Notes under the pieces: model-generated
Database searches by the model: none
Seen by the model: only the letters and a program-made list of their open reading frames with translations
What the model was told of the DNA's origin: nothing
DNA from: Nematostella vectensis
Lineage: Eukaryota; Cnidaria; Anthozoa; Actiniaria; Edwardsiidae
Length of the DNA stretch: 60,000 bases
Direction of reading: 5' to 3'
Assembly (NCBI RefSeq): GCF_932526225.1
Contig: NC_064047.1
Span: forward strand, 12,164,460 to 12,224,459
Translations under genes and position numbers: made by a program
Part shown: positions 8,701 to 19,668 of the stretch, piece after piece
Numbering within the stretch: position 1 is the stretch's first letter
Layout of the letters: every line of letters begins with the position of its first letter

Positions 8701-8819
8701 TGTGTCTTAAGATATATTAAATATGTTTTAAAATAAAAATTTTCGTTTTTCTTGTATGCTCCTGAATGTAGCGTTTTGCAAAGAGCAGGCATAGATTTAG
8801 TGGTTGATTCGCTGTTTTT

Positions 8820-10290
8820 TTTTTCTGGGTGGAGATGATAAACAATATCCTTATATTCTAATGCAATGTCTTCGCTATTTCTGTCAGTCCACCAATTTTT
8901 AAAGCGCTCAAGAATTTCTTAACCTGTTTGCATTCAACAAACAGATGCTGTCAATTGTGGATTTCTTTGCAAAGACAGCATTTGTTAGAGTCTACAATTT
9001 TATCTCTGAAGAGAGAGGCGTTGCATGGGAGGATATTATGAGTAAGTTTAAACTGAAACTTTCTCTGCTGAATGTCCCTGTTCATGAGAAACGGGAGCAC
9101 TTAGATATGGGGAGGTTTTCCTGAGTGGAACCACATTTAATAATTCTTTTCTCGGCTGCTGGTATTTGAAACTTCTTTTCACAGAGGATCTCTCTTGCTC
9201 TTGTTGGTGTGGTTGTGTTCTGAGGCAGCGGTTCTGTTTTCATTCGGAACCTCCACTCAGAGGGGATGGCTTTTCTACATGCAGAGTGTTAGAAAGTTAG
9301 TTTTTATGCCATATAAGCGCATTTGCTCCTTTTCTGAAATCCACATTCGTTGTTCATTATTTGTTTGATTTAACAAAATCCGTGTTTTTGCCAGTTCGGC
9401 TAAAAAATGGATTTTCTTGCAATTTTTGCATGCTTATTGTTCAAAATGTTTGCTTCAAACACCGATGCCTTCTCATTTAGCTCTAATTCATGCCAAGCCT
9501 TTAAAACATCTCTGTAAAAGCTTTGGAGTTTAGGATTAAGAGATAATGTTTTTACATCAAAATCACAATCGAAAGGAAATTTCCTCCAACGGATTGTAGG
9601 GGGGAAGTAGGAATGCGTTTCCAACTCTCCTCTCCTCGCTCGTCTTGTGTGCGAAGTCGCTTGACCCAGCTTGTTTTGATAACCTTATTTATAATCGAAA
9701 AATCTGTCATGTTGAGACCATCTTCGATTTTTTAAATTTAATTTTAGGAGGTTTTCCGTCCCCAATAAAACACCAAATTATTTTGTTTTCATGTTTACAA
9801 GTTTAAAACTAAGGTTTTCTTTTTTAAGGTTATTTTATCATAAGTAAAGTGGATGCTGAGTACCTAAACTGACTTCTTTGGCCAGCGGATACCGAGAGGC
9901 GTTTATTGACAATATCTGTTTCTGGTGTGTCATGGTGTGTCATGTCCATTGTTTAGCGCACAGCTAGAAATGCCGTTGTAAAATGTGTTGAACCACTTTA
10001 TTGAATGTTTTCAATGTTTCCATTATAAAGTTCCACTCAAGGCTCTCAAAGCTTTTCAGAAAATCTAAGAAGAGAGCAATTCCAGGGATATCTTCTGTTT
10101 GCGTTATGTCCATTAGATCGACAATCATGCGCACGTTTTGCCCTTTATATCGATTGCGCACATAACCAGTCCGATTTGGGTGTATAATGTCTGGCAGCAG
10201 CTACGATATTCTAGTTGCTATTGTTTTTGACGCGATTTTATAGTCAACATTCAAAAGGGTTATAGGTCTCCAATTTTAAAAATTGCGCAC
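8820..10290 (-). mobile_element. Tx1/L1-like LINE relic, 3' part (reverse transcriptase)
   Basis: Decayed fragments in order on the - strand. RT motif 1-2 (NWRPITLLNVDYKIASK) is near 10,215-10,275. FLDFLKSFESLEWNFI, the FEKAFDS-like catalytic aspartate motif, is at about 10,020-10,070. A C-terminal domain piece with FYRDVLKAWHEL is at 9,460-9,520, and the Cys-rich tail with SLFRDKIVDS and CCLC patterns is near 8,950-9,010. Many stops and frameshifts are present. The order and motifs match non-LTR retrotransposons of the L1/Tx1 group. Confidence 0.75.
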
Positions 10291-10479
10291 CAAAAATTGA
10301 ATGGAGATATGAGTGAAGAAACTATGTGTAAATTTTATGAAGCCAAACACAAATTAGATTTATTCGCACGACAAAAAACAAAAGGCGCGATCATTCGAAG
10401 CCGTGACAAGTGGCACAAAATGGGTGAGAAAAACACGAGATATTCTTTTAATTTAGAAAAAAGACAACATGACAGTAAG
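10290..10479 (+). mobile_element. Inverted 5' segment of the same LINE
   Basis: On the + strand, a frame with KTKGAIIRSRDKWHKMGEKN and then FNLEKR encodes the spacer between the endonuclease and RT of L1/Tx1 elements. This segment normally lies just before the RT motifs that run the opposite way from 10,275. The two therefore form a single insertion with a 5' inversion. It is cut at 10,479, where a deletion joins it to host gene sequence. Confidence 0.75.
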
Positions 10480-10633
10480 CTATATAAACTAGAGAACTCC
10501 TGAAAATTATATGATTGATAATTGCCTATGTTTGTATACCTATACACTAGTGTTGTAAGCGCTGTTCAAGTAAGATGATATCGCTAATGAAACACGGTTT
10601 TGCGGGTAACCAACGATCACCTTTTTTTTATAG

Positions 10634-10748
10634 AACGATTCGTGTATGATAAATGGACACTGCTTTGCACCTGAACAGCCTAGCCCAAGGGATTGGTGTA
10701 AGCAATGCATGCCAGAGACTGACCAATTTGATTGGATTCGGCGTAAAG
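10634..10748 (+). CDS. Mucin-like/VWDE-type membrane protein, copy 1: Cys-rich exon
   Basis: A 115-nt exon (phase 0 in, phase 1 out) with acceptor ...TTTTTTATAG and donor GTACTG. It encodes CMINGHCF...WCKQCMPE and a final Trp region, the short Cys-rich module (C-x2-G-x-C...NP-x3-C-x2-C) that follows the D-type domain in VWDE-like extracellular proteins. In the second locus (56,928) the same exon is preceded by two further exons that are missing here. If transcribed, this copy lacks a visible 5' end, signal peptide and first exon. Confidence 0.7.
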
Positions 10749-12918
10749 GTACTGTCGCGCCAGTTCAAACATTCTATGACTTTTGGTATAAGGAACTTCA
10801 AGCAATCTTGACAACTCATTGTTCCAATTCATATTTAATCTCGCGCTTGCGATTAGCCAATCATGAAATAGTTACTGCTCAAAAAATGCGTCTCCACAAA
10901 AATGCTACACAAAGTCAGCAAACGACGGGAAAACAAAGTTGAGTTTCAGAAGTTTACAGTCACTTTGTCCACAAACCGTGTCATCCACAACCAACTCGTC
11001 CACAAATTGAGTCAACTCGTCCACAAAAATAGAGTCAATTCGTCTACACATAGTTTTCACAAAAATTTAGCCTAGTAGCATAAGTATTTCATATAAAAAC
11101 GTCTAACTGTCTAGATGTGAATTTGTCAAGCAATTATACAGTGGCGGATCTAAGGGTGGTGACAGGGGTGACATGACTTGTTGGGAGAAAAAATAAAATA
11201 AAATAAAATAAAGATCCCTAAGGCATAGCACTTTTTAACAACATTGTTTAACCCTAAAAGATAGCACATTGGGTGTGCTCCAAGCAATTAAAGCCTGGTT
11301 TCCATATAGTCGCTCGCGTCGCGTTTGTCGCTATCTAAAAATGTGTCCGACGACGGCGCCGATCATATGGAAACGCTCTGTTGGGCGACGGCTGCGATAG
11401 CTGCGACAAGAAACGGCACCGTCGCGGAGAAAATCTCGGGTGTAGTTGCGACAGCGGCGATAGTTCATATTTTTAATGGAAACCAATATCTTTACTAGTC
11501 GCGACGGTAGCGACAAAAATATGTCCCAGAGCTCATTGTGTACGTTTCATATCCCAGAATTCATTCTATCACAACAAATAGCGTCTGGCTGGGCGAAGAG
11601 GTGAACACCGTCTTGTTCATAGAAGAGACGTACAGAAATACAACTGCCTTTACAAAAAAAAAGCATAAAAAATAGGCGACAAGTTTAACGAGTGCATGTG
11701 AAGTTCAAAAACATAAGAAGGCTTCGGGCGTTATTTGAAAAAAAGTCAAAATCGATCACTTCTGGATCTTCGAAATCTTCTTTGTCTTCTACGCCGTAAC
11801 AGGGCATAGAGAAGAAGATAGCTGGCTTGAAGCAAGAGTCGCTCATTACTAGCCGCTATTTTGTCTCGATTTACGCGCCAATCGGGCGACGGCGGCGATT
11901 ATATGGAAACGGGTAAATCGCTCACATCGCTCCAAACATATTTTTTGTGTCAGCACGTTTTTCGACGACGGTGGCGACAGTCGATACAAAAACAAGCCTT
12001 AAGATCCGCCTTATTTTTTTTCTATTTTAATATCAATCTAGGTTTTTTTTATGTCAGACTTTGCGAACTTCTTCTATAAAACATATGCACTCGTATATAT
12101 AGCCATCCGCTAGACGGAGTGCAACCGGCAAATTCATTCTCGCACATAGTAGAGTGGATAAGCAAACTGAAGCTGCAAGGAACTCATCAACATGCCCCAC
12201 TGGCAAAGCTTTAGCAACAGCGATACAATAATCCCTGGCTAAAAATGAGATTGACTTGACCAACTACCGCGCCCGGGAGGGGGGCAAAATGGTCACCCCC
12301 CACCTTTCTAATATATTTTTTTTCTGTAATATGAACCCTTTTCAAACAGCGTAGGTTATAGTGCTGCCTAAAGGGTAGAGATGGGACTCGTGTTGCAGAA
12401 AAAGCGTAATACCACCGTAATATTAAGATTAAAAAAGAAACAAAAATAAAGACCCGCACGAACAACAATGTTGTAAGTTTTACCATAAGCTACCACTGAA
12501 CTTGTTTTCCAACCCTATGGTATCTGATATTACACAAGCGTACTTCAATTTCATATAAGAATAATACTCTTGTTTGTAAATCTTTTCTTGCAAATTTTGA
12601 CTTTTGCCGATTTGACTTCTCTTTCTCTTTTTTTCCCTGCACTGACATCACTGCATTAACTTAAATAGCTTGAGCTAATATTCTCATATTACCACTAAAA
12701 AAACACAGTATTTTTACAAAGGTTATCGTAACTTATACAAAAGATTTGCAAGAACGTGTAAGAAGATCGCACGATTCAACGAAATTCCAGAAAAAAAGCA
12801 ATGTTTTTATGTATGACATAAATAGATAATTATATAACCCTTAGCTTTGAAAAATTCTGTTATATTATTTAAAACTAAAATGATTAGATTTCTAATTTTT
12901 CAAATAATATTTTTTTAG
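10749..12918 (+). other. Intron with a decayed TIR transposon
   Basis: Intron between the Cys-rich exon and the cadherin-like/EGF exon. From 11,139 it contains a DNA transposon starting CAGTGGCGGATCTAAGG after a TA dinucleotide. The same transposon is complete in copy 2 (57,462-58,757), but here the right inverted repeat is lost near 12,330. Inside lie GC-rich arcs rich in GGCGACGG and ATGGAAACG, probably a nested palindromic repeat. Short frames seen here are not genes. Confidence 0.65.
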
Positions 12919-13332
12919 TGAACTACCCTCCAAAATTTACCTCTCCGTCTGTTTGGTTCGCTCTCGTTGGCGAAAATCTGTCGCTTCAACTTAAGGCAAC
13001 TGACCCTGAAAACCGTACAATAAACTACAGGATCACTAGCACTGATGCGCAAGGGTACACTTTCACACCAAACGGGCAGCTGAACTACACCATGACGTCT
13101 GCAGACAACAAGACGTTCACATTCGTAGCGACAGATGAGTGCAATGCTAACGATACAACCGCGATTACTCTTATGGCGCAATTTTGCCCATGCCAAAACG
13201 GAGGAACATGCTATCCCCATCCCTACTACCCTAGGGGGTCTGGCCAGTACGAATGCGCGTGCCCGAAAGGATTCAATGGAAGTCGCTGCGAAATTAACAT
13301 TGATGAATGCCAGTCGAACCTTTGTGTCAACG
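12919..13332 (+). CDS. Mucin-like/VWDE-type protein, copy 1: cadherin-like plus EGF exon
   Basis: A 414-nt exon, phase 1 in and phase 1 out, with acceptor TTTTTTAG and donor GTAAGTG. The first ~90 residues look like a cadherin-like/putative-Ig fold ([14 protein letters not shown], then [10 protein letters not shown]). A complete EGF module follows, with CPCQNGGTC and [12 protein letters not shown]. The exon ends inside the next calcium-binding EGF ([13 protein letters not shown]). It is extracellular and has several N-x-[ST] glycosylation sites. The copy-2 exon at 59,370-59,783 has the same length and nearly the same sequence. Confidence 0.85.
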
Positions 13333-13439
13333 GTAAGTGTATGATGATGAAATCAGATTGGTAGCAAGACACTCACCTAGTACCGCCTTTTGTTCATCTC
13401 TACATATGCTCAGCTTACGAGCTTTTTTAATCTCTTTGA

Positions 13440-14446
13440 ACACATTGACCCCTCAACCGGCCTGTACCGGCTTTGGGAAGTACCCACAACCCAAAAAATT
13501 CATAAATTCTAAATAAACACAACAAGATGAAGATATTCAGGCATCAGTCTAAGGGATAAATGGTCTTGCAGATATGCATCCAACCAAGGTGTTGGCATCT
13601 ACTCTTAAGCCAAATAATAGCACAGGTTCTTTGACAAATCTCAAATCGAACAAAGAGAGAAAAGCAGAATCACCCCTCTCAATAAAACGCTCAAAATACC
13701 ACACAAGGGAGAGAGATCAGCAAACACAGCTCAAGACACAACAGATACCTTTATTCTGATCCTCCAGGTACATTTCCTTGGCCTCAAAACACAATGTCCA
13801 TTCCTTGAAGGATTGTACAACCACGAAAATATCTTTACGCATTGCAAAGCATTCTGGGAGATCCAGGGGAAAATGCACGAGGGGAGGGCCCGGCAACACT
13901 CCTCTCCCCAAAGTCAGATGGTTTTTTATAAGTCTTTTCACCCCGAAGCCGAACAAATCAATTCCAGGTCATACAGACCCAGAATAGCAGTGTAAACAAT
14001 TTTGGAATCAATTTGGTTTCAGAAAAGACAGCATTTAGGAGAGCTGTGGTCATTCATTAGAAAATTATTTTCTCATCCGGGCAAAGCCAAACAAAGAAAA
14101 AAATCATCATGAATCCACCTTTGCTTGCAAATATCCATAAGCAAAGCACTTGATTATGCCCCAAAAGACTTCATGATGTCCTAAGACACTCTCCTAATAT
14201 GTTTATAGCTGTATTTTTTATGAAAAATACAAGCAACCATCAACGTGTGCTGGCTTCAGCACAACGACGAGGGATTAAAAGTGGGGACCGCAAAGCAGTG
14301 TTGGAAAGCTTGAATACTGCTGACTAGGTGCAGCTGTGTTTGACTTTGACGGGCTGTATAAAACTCAGCATAGGGGGGGAGGTATCTGTTTTCAGTCTGT
14401 TTTTTGTAAATTCAGCTCCAAAAAAGCCAGTAGTCAATGGGTTGAC
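13440..14446. mobile_element. About 1 kb insertion in the copy-1 intron, family unknown
   Basis: Copy 2 of the locus has a short intron here (59,784-59,907), with the ACATCACTTC acceptor region directly following the segment that matches 13,430. Copy 1 carries an extra ~1,000 bp. ACA is present on both sides, which suggests a short target-site duplication, and the ends contain CATTGAC/GTCAATG in opposite orientation. No protein of known type is visible inside. A non-autonomous DNA transposon is the simplest reading. Confidence 0.6.
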
Positions 14447-14461
14447 ATCACTTCACTTTAG

Positions 14462-14656
14462 GTTCCTGTGTCGATGGTGTCGCCGGCTACACTTGTAAGT
14501 GCGATGCTGGATTCGAGGGTCGACTTTGCGATGTGAAAATCTCGAACTGCTCTGAAGACTCGTGTTATCCTGGTGTCAACTGTACCGAAGACCCGAGTGG
14601 TTTTGTCTGTGGTCCGTGTCCTGTAGGTTTATCAGGAAATGGAAAAACGTGCATAG
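14462..14656 (+). CDS. Mucin-like/VWDE-type protein, copy 1: EGF exon
   Basis: A 195-nt exon, phase 1-1, with acceptor CACTTTAG and donor GTAAGAG. It completes the calcium-binding EGF begun in the previous exon (GSCVDGVAGYTCKC...GFEGRLCD) and encodes a second, shorter EGF-like module with CYPGVNC and CGPCPVGLSGNGKTC. Matched by the partial exon at 59,908-60,000. Confidence 0.85.
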
Positions 14657-14926
14657 GTAAGAGCCTTACATGTAGATCTCGAATATAAGCAGGTCATTAT
14701 CTTTATCAATCTGTGGGCCCGGCTTGCGTTGTTGTTTTTGTTGTTGTTGTTTTTTAATCCTAAAATCTTAATAATTTGACAAATGTTCCATACATTTATG
14801 ATAAATGAGGCCGTTTTCGTTTCATGGCAGGATAGAGGTTGCATTGTGATATACACGCATTAGCAAATACGTCAGCAAATTTCTTTTTTTTTTCATGCCA
14901 ATATTAACTTACTATTCATTTTGAAG

Positions 14927-15330
14927 TACTAGCGACCAAGCCTCCGACGACTTCAGAGAGCGCTACCTCAACAGGTGAAAACGTAACCGATTGCGCAGAG
15001 ATACAAACGTGTTATTAGTTTTGTGTTAAATGAAAAAATATATATATAACAGGTGACTATAGTGAAACTTGTGTTTTTGCTTTAAAGCCAAAAGAAACAG
15101 CCTCTGCCAAAACTCCTATATAGGGAGCCGTAATAATTTGTTGCCAGACCTAAAAAAAGACATTTTACACGGAAATGTCCTGATGCCTGAGCGAGAATGG
15201 TGAACACATATACCCTATCTTCTGAGTTGTGTTTAAGTGTAGTAGTTCTTCTAGTTATCCAAATCCTGTTGATCCTTTTTAGTATTGGTGACCAAGCTTG
15301 CAACCGCAACGAAGAGAGTCACTTTGGCAG
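14927..15330 (+). CDS. First two stalk mini-exons (14,927-14,974; 15,283-15,330)
   Basis: Two 48-nt exons, both phase 1-1, each with AG before and GT after. They encode VLATKPPTTSESATST and VLVTKLATATKRVTLA, short Thr/Ser-rich stretches that begin the mucin-type stalk. They are more diverged from each other than the exons further along, so they may be the oldest units of the array. Confidence 0.75.
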
Positions 15331-15667
15331 GTAAATGACATCAAGAAGCAAAATGTATAGAGCCATTAGTCAGTCGCTAAGTCAGGGCCTGGGACAGAGA
15401 TCAGTAACCGCCATGTTCGGTTAGCCTTTACTTTAAATACCAATGACCATGTTGAGAAAAACAGCGGAGGGAGCAGTTTTTTACTAGATGATTGACATGG
15501 GAGACTTGATATCTTTCAGCTAAATAATATGTTCCTTACGAGGTCAGCAAACGTAGCTATCATTTTTTATCAGCTTAATTACTGTCGAGCGAGATGCCAA
15601 CGACAACATTCAAACTTATTATATAATATTGTTGATAGAAACGAAATAACTTAATGTTAATTAAGGA

Positions 15668-16320
15668 ATAATCCGATCAAGCTGCCAAAGACAACGGAGA
15701 GAGTTACTTCAATAGCTGAATAATTAAATCAACAGATATCCAACTTGTTATATAACACTGATCGAGCCAAAATAAACTAATGTTAATAACAATAACAATA
15801 ATTTCTTATTAGTGTCGTCGACCGGGTTGCCAACGACAACGATGGGAGTTACTTCGAAAGGGGAAAAATACAATCAACTGATATCAAACGTTTTATACAT
15901 TTTTTTTAAGATCGAAACGAAACAAATTGATGATCCTAATGATAACGTATTAGTAATTTCTTATTAGTATCTTCAAACGAGCTTCCAACGCCAACGAAAA
16001 GAGTTACTTCAGATGATGAATGACACAATAAACAGATATCCAACTTAATATAATATTATATTGCTCATCAACGCAAAATAAACTAATGTGAAAAATAATA
16101 AATAACCAATAATTTCTTATTAGTATCCTCGACCGAGCAGCCCACCACAACGGAGAGAGTTACTTCAAAAGGTGAATGATACAACAAACAATTATCAATT
16201 TTTTTATATATTGCTCATCAAAGCGCAATGAATCAATGTCAAAAATGATGCAATGAGTACCAACAATTTCGTATAGTAACGTCGACTGTCAACAACAACG
16301 TAGAGAATAACTTCAGCATA
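15668..16320 (+). CDS. Stalk mini-exons, block 0: one intact, four decayed
   Basis: The intact 48-nt exon is at 16,124-16,171 (acceptor TTCTTATTAG, donor GTGAATG). Decayed relatives: about 15,668-15,714 (poor acceptor, donor lost), 15,813-15,860 (donor GG instead of GT), 15,968-16,014 (donor lost) and 16,277-16,320 (donor lost, stop created). The decayed exons keep the coding core GCCAACGACAACG or a close variant, so they were once exons. Confidence 0.65.
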
Positions 16321-16370
16321 TGATTAGACACAAGGATCCGATAAAAGACAGTGATATTTTTCATATATGA

Positions 16371-18159
16371 AAACTGCACCATAGCTAAGCTAACATAATA
16401 TATACTTTTTAAATCGCTACGTCCTTTCGTTTTTGATTGGCCGTGAGCTATATTTCGTCATCAGCCTATAATACACCAAAAACTGGAAATCGACTCTTCC
16501 AGTCGATTTCCAGTTTTTGGTATATTGTATTCATTGTTCTGGTACGAGATCGCGGCAGTTTGGGCTTTTTGATTCTATTCGTCATCAGCCTGCAATGCAC
16601 TAGCTGTGAACCAGAATTCTTGTAGGCGCAAGTAAGCGCCACCATCGAAAAAGCGCTGGCTTCGCTATGAACAAAGTGATCTTGCTTATATGCAAAATGC
16701 ACTACATCCAATTACCGCAATTCTTATCTCCACGTGATCGCATGGAAAATATTGTGAGAAATGGGTGTAATAAAAATGCTATCATCTTTTTTTACCAGCT
16801 CCTTCGTCGTTTACCGTGCTGCCAACGACAACGGAGAGAGTTACTTCAAAAGGTGAATGATACAAAGTACTGATATCCAACTTAATTATATTTATCAATC
16901 ATCAACGCGAAATAAATTAATGTCAAAAACAAAAATAACCAATAATTTATTATTAGTATCTTCGACCGAGCTGCCAACGACAACGGAGAGAGTTACTTCA
17001 AAAGGTGAATGATATGCACCAAGAACGAATGAACAATCTGCAATTTAAGGCACTTTTATTGAAAATGCACCATAAGATATCAATCCAAAGACCTTACAGT
17101 TATATTTTTACCAGCCTCATCCCCGATGACCGAGCTGCCAACTGAAGCTCGTGGCGTCATTCTCGTGCAAGTCAGCGCGCGCGCTGAAGACATTTCAAAA
17201 TTGAAAACTTTTGCTTCGATTTCTATTCCAGCTCTCAGTAGAGCAATAAGGAAACAGTCTAGAAGAAAATCAATCAGTTGAACTGCAAGTTTTGAGCTTG
17301 TAGTTTTTGTTCTAATGAAAAAATTGTTGCATGGATTTTTGTGGATTGCGAATGGCAAAAATAACAGCGTGCTCGTGGCGTTATTTCAGTGCACGTCAGG
17401 GCGCGCAGAAGACACTTCGCATTTTTAGTGTAAACACTGGAATGATAAAAAAAATTTCACAAAAATTAAAAAATAAAATAAAAATTTCACAGTTGCCCCC
17501 GAAGCTTTGCTTTTCGGCCAACTGTTTATTTTTCGTACCATTTCTCATCCTTGGACATTATCCGTCGACATTCCAGCCGCCAGAATGGGTTTATTTACTA
17601 AATGATTTCTTATTAGTTTCGTCGACCAGGCTGCCAACGACAACGGTGGGAGTTATTTCGAAAGGTGAAAATACAATTAAATGATATCAGACTTTTTATA
17701 GATTATTGTCCAAACGAACTAAATTAATGCTTATAATGAGAACCAATAATTTCTTATTAGTATCTTCAAACGAGCTGCCAACGACAACAGAGAGAGTAAC
17801 TTCAAAAGGTAAATGATAAAATATACAAATATATATTTTTTTAAATACTGCTCGTCGAAACGGAATGAATCATTGTTAAAAATAATTAAATAAGTACCAA
17901 TAATTTCTTAATAGTATCGTCGACCGAGCTGTCAACAACAACGGAGAGAATTGCTTAAGCATATGATCAGGCACTGAGTTTTAAAAAGCCGTGATATTTT
18001 TAATCTATGAAAACTGCACAATTATTAAAAATAATTAAATAAGTACCAATAATTTCTTAATAGTATCGTCGACCGAGCTGTCAACAACAACGGAGAGAAT
18101 TGCTTAAGCATATGATCAGGCACTGAGTTTTAAAAAGCCGTGATATTTTTAATCTATGA
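16371..18159 (+). CDS. Stalk mini-exons, higher-order unit 1
   Basis: Four exons have good splice sites: 16,799-16,852 (54 nt), 16,957-17,004, 17,617-17,664 and 17,761-17,808 (48 nt each). All are phase 1-1 and encode variants of SSTELPTTTERVTSKG. Decayed versions lie at about 17,116-17,160, 17,915 and 18,064. The last two arose from a ~149-bp tandem duplication. A short dispersed repeat is inserted at about 16,466-16,590. The product adds O-glycosylation-type Thr/Ser stalk length. Confidence 0.7.
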
Positions 18160-19668
18160 AAACTGCACCATAGATAAGCTAACAAAATATATACTTTTAA
18201 AATCGCTATGTCTATTCGTTTTTTATTGGCCAAGAGCTATATTTCGTCATCAGCCTGCAATGCACTAGCTGTGAACCAGAATTCTTGTAGGCGCAAGTAG
18301 GCACCACCATTGAAAAACCGCTGGCTTCGCTATGAACAAAGTGATCTTGCTTATATGCAAAATGCACTACATCCAATTACTGCAATTCTTATCTCCACGT
18401 GATCGCATGGAAAATATTGTGAGAAATGGGTGTAATAAAAATGCTATCATCTTTTTTTATCAGCTCCGTCGTCGTTTACCGTGCTGCCAACGACAACGGA
18501 GAGAGTTACTTCGAAAGGTGAATGATACAAAGTACTGATATCCAACTTAATTATATTTATCAATCATCAACGCGAAATAAATTAATGTCAAAAACAAAAA
18601 TAACCAATAATTTATTATTAGTATCTTCGACCGAGCTGCCAACGACAACGGAGAGAGTTACTTCAAAAGGTGAATGATATGCACCAAGAACGAATGAACA
18701 ATCTGCAATTTAAGGCACTTTTATTGAAAATGCACCATAAAATATCAATCCAAAGACCTTACAGTTATATTTTTACCAGCTTCATCCCCGATGACCGAGC
18801 TGCCAACTGAAGCTCGTGGCGTCATTCTCGTGCAAGTCAGCGCGCGCGCTGAAGACATTTCAAAATTGAAAACTTTTGCTCCGATTTCTATTCCAGCTCT
18901 CAGTAGAGCAATAAGAAAACAGTCTAGAAGAAAATCAATCAGTTGAACTGCAAGTTTTGAGCTTGTAGTTTTTGTTCTAATGAAAAAAATGTTGCATGGA
19001 TTTTTGTGGATTGCGAATGGCAAAAATAATAGCGTGCTCGTGGCGTCATTTCAGTGCACGTCAGGGCGCGCAGAAGACACATTTCTCATTTTTAGTGTAA
19101 ACACTGGGACATAAAATGAAATTTAAAAAAAATTTAATATTTCACAGTTGCTCTCTAAGCTTTGCTTTTCGGCCAACTGTTTATTTTTCGTACCATTTCT
19201 CATCCTTGGACATTATTCGTCGACATTCCAGCCGCCAGAATGGGTTTATTTACTAAATTATTTCTTATTAGTTTCGTCGACCAGGCTGCCAACGACAACG
19301 GTGGGAGTTATTTCGAAAGGCGAAAATGCATCAAATGATATCAGATTTTTTATAGATTATTGATCCAAACGAACTAAATTAATGCTCATAATTAGAACCA
19401 ATAATTTCTTATTAGTATCTTCAAACGAGCTGCCAACGACAACGGAGAGAGTAACTTCAAAAGGTGAGTGATACAATAAACAGATATAATTTTATTTATA
19501 AATACTGCTCGTCGAAACGGAATAAATCATTGTTAAAAATGATTTAATGAGTACCAATAATTTCTTAATAGTAACGTCGACCGAGCTGTCAACAACAACG
19601 GAGAGAATTGCTTAAGCATATGATCATGCACTAAGATTTAAAAAAGCCGTGATATTTATAATCTATGA
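18160..19668 (+). CDS. Stalk mini-exons, higher-order unit 2
   Basis: Exons: 18,464-18,517 (54 nt), 18,622-18,669, 19,272-19,319 (donor GC, weaker) and 19,416-19,463. Decayed copies are near 18,795 and 19,572. The layout matches unit 1 and unit 3 position by position, with a 1,509-bp period. Confidence 0.7.

Noticed and set aside
8472-8792. 106-codon - strand frame upstream of the replication gene
   Set aside because: Crosses the element boundary and the dispersed repeat; no recognisable content and a different frame from the replication start.
17080-19023. 92-codon - strand frames repeated in each array unit
   Set aside because: They recur only because the whole 1.5-kb intron/exon unit is duplicated; no domain and no start signal.
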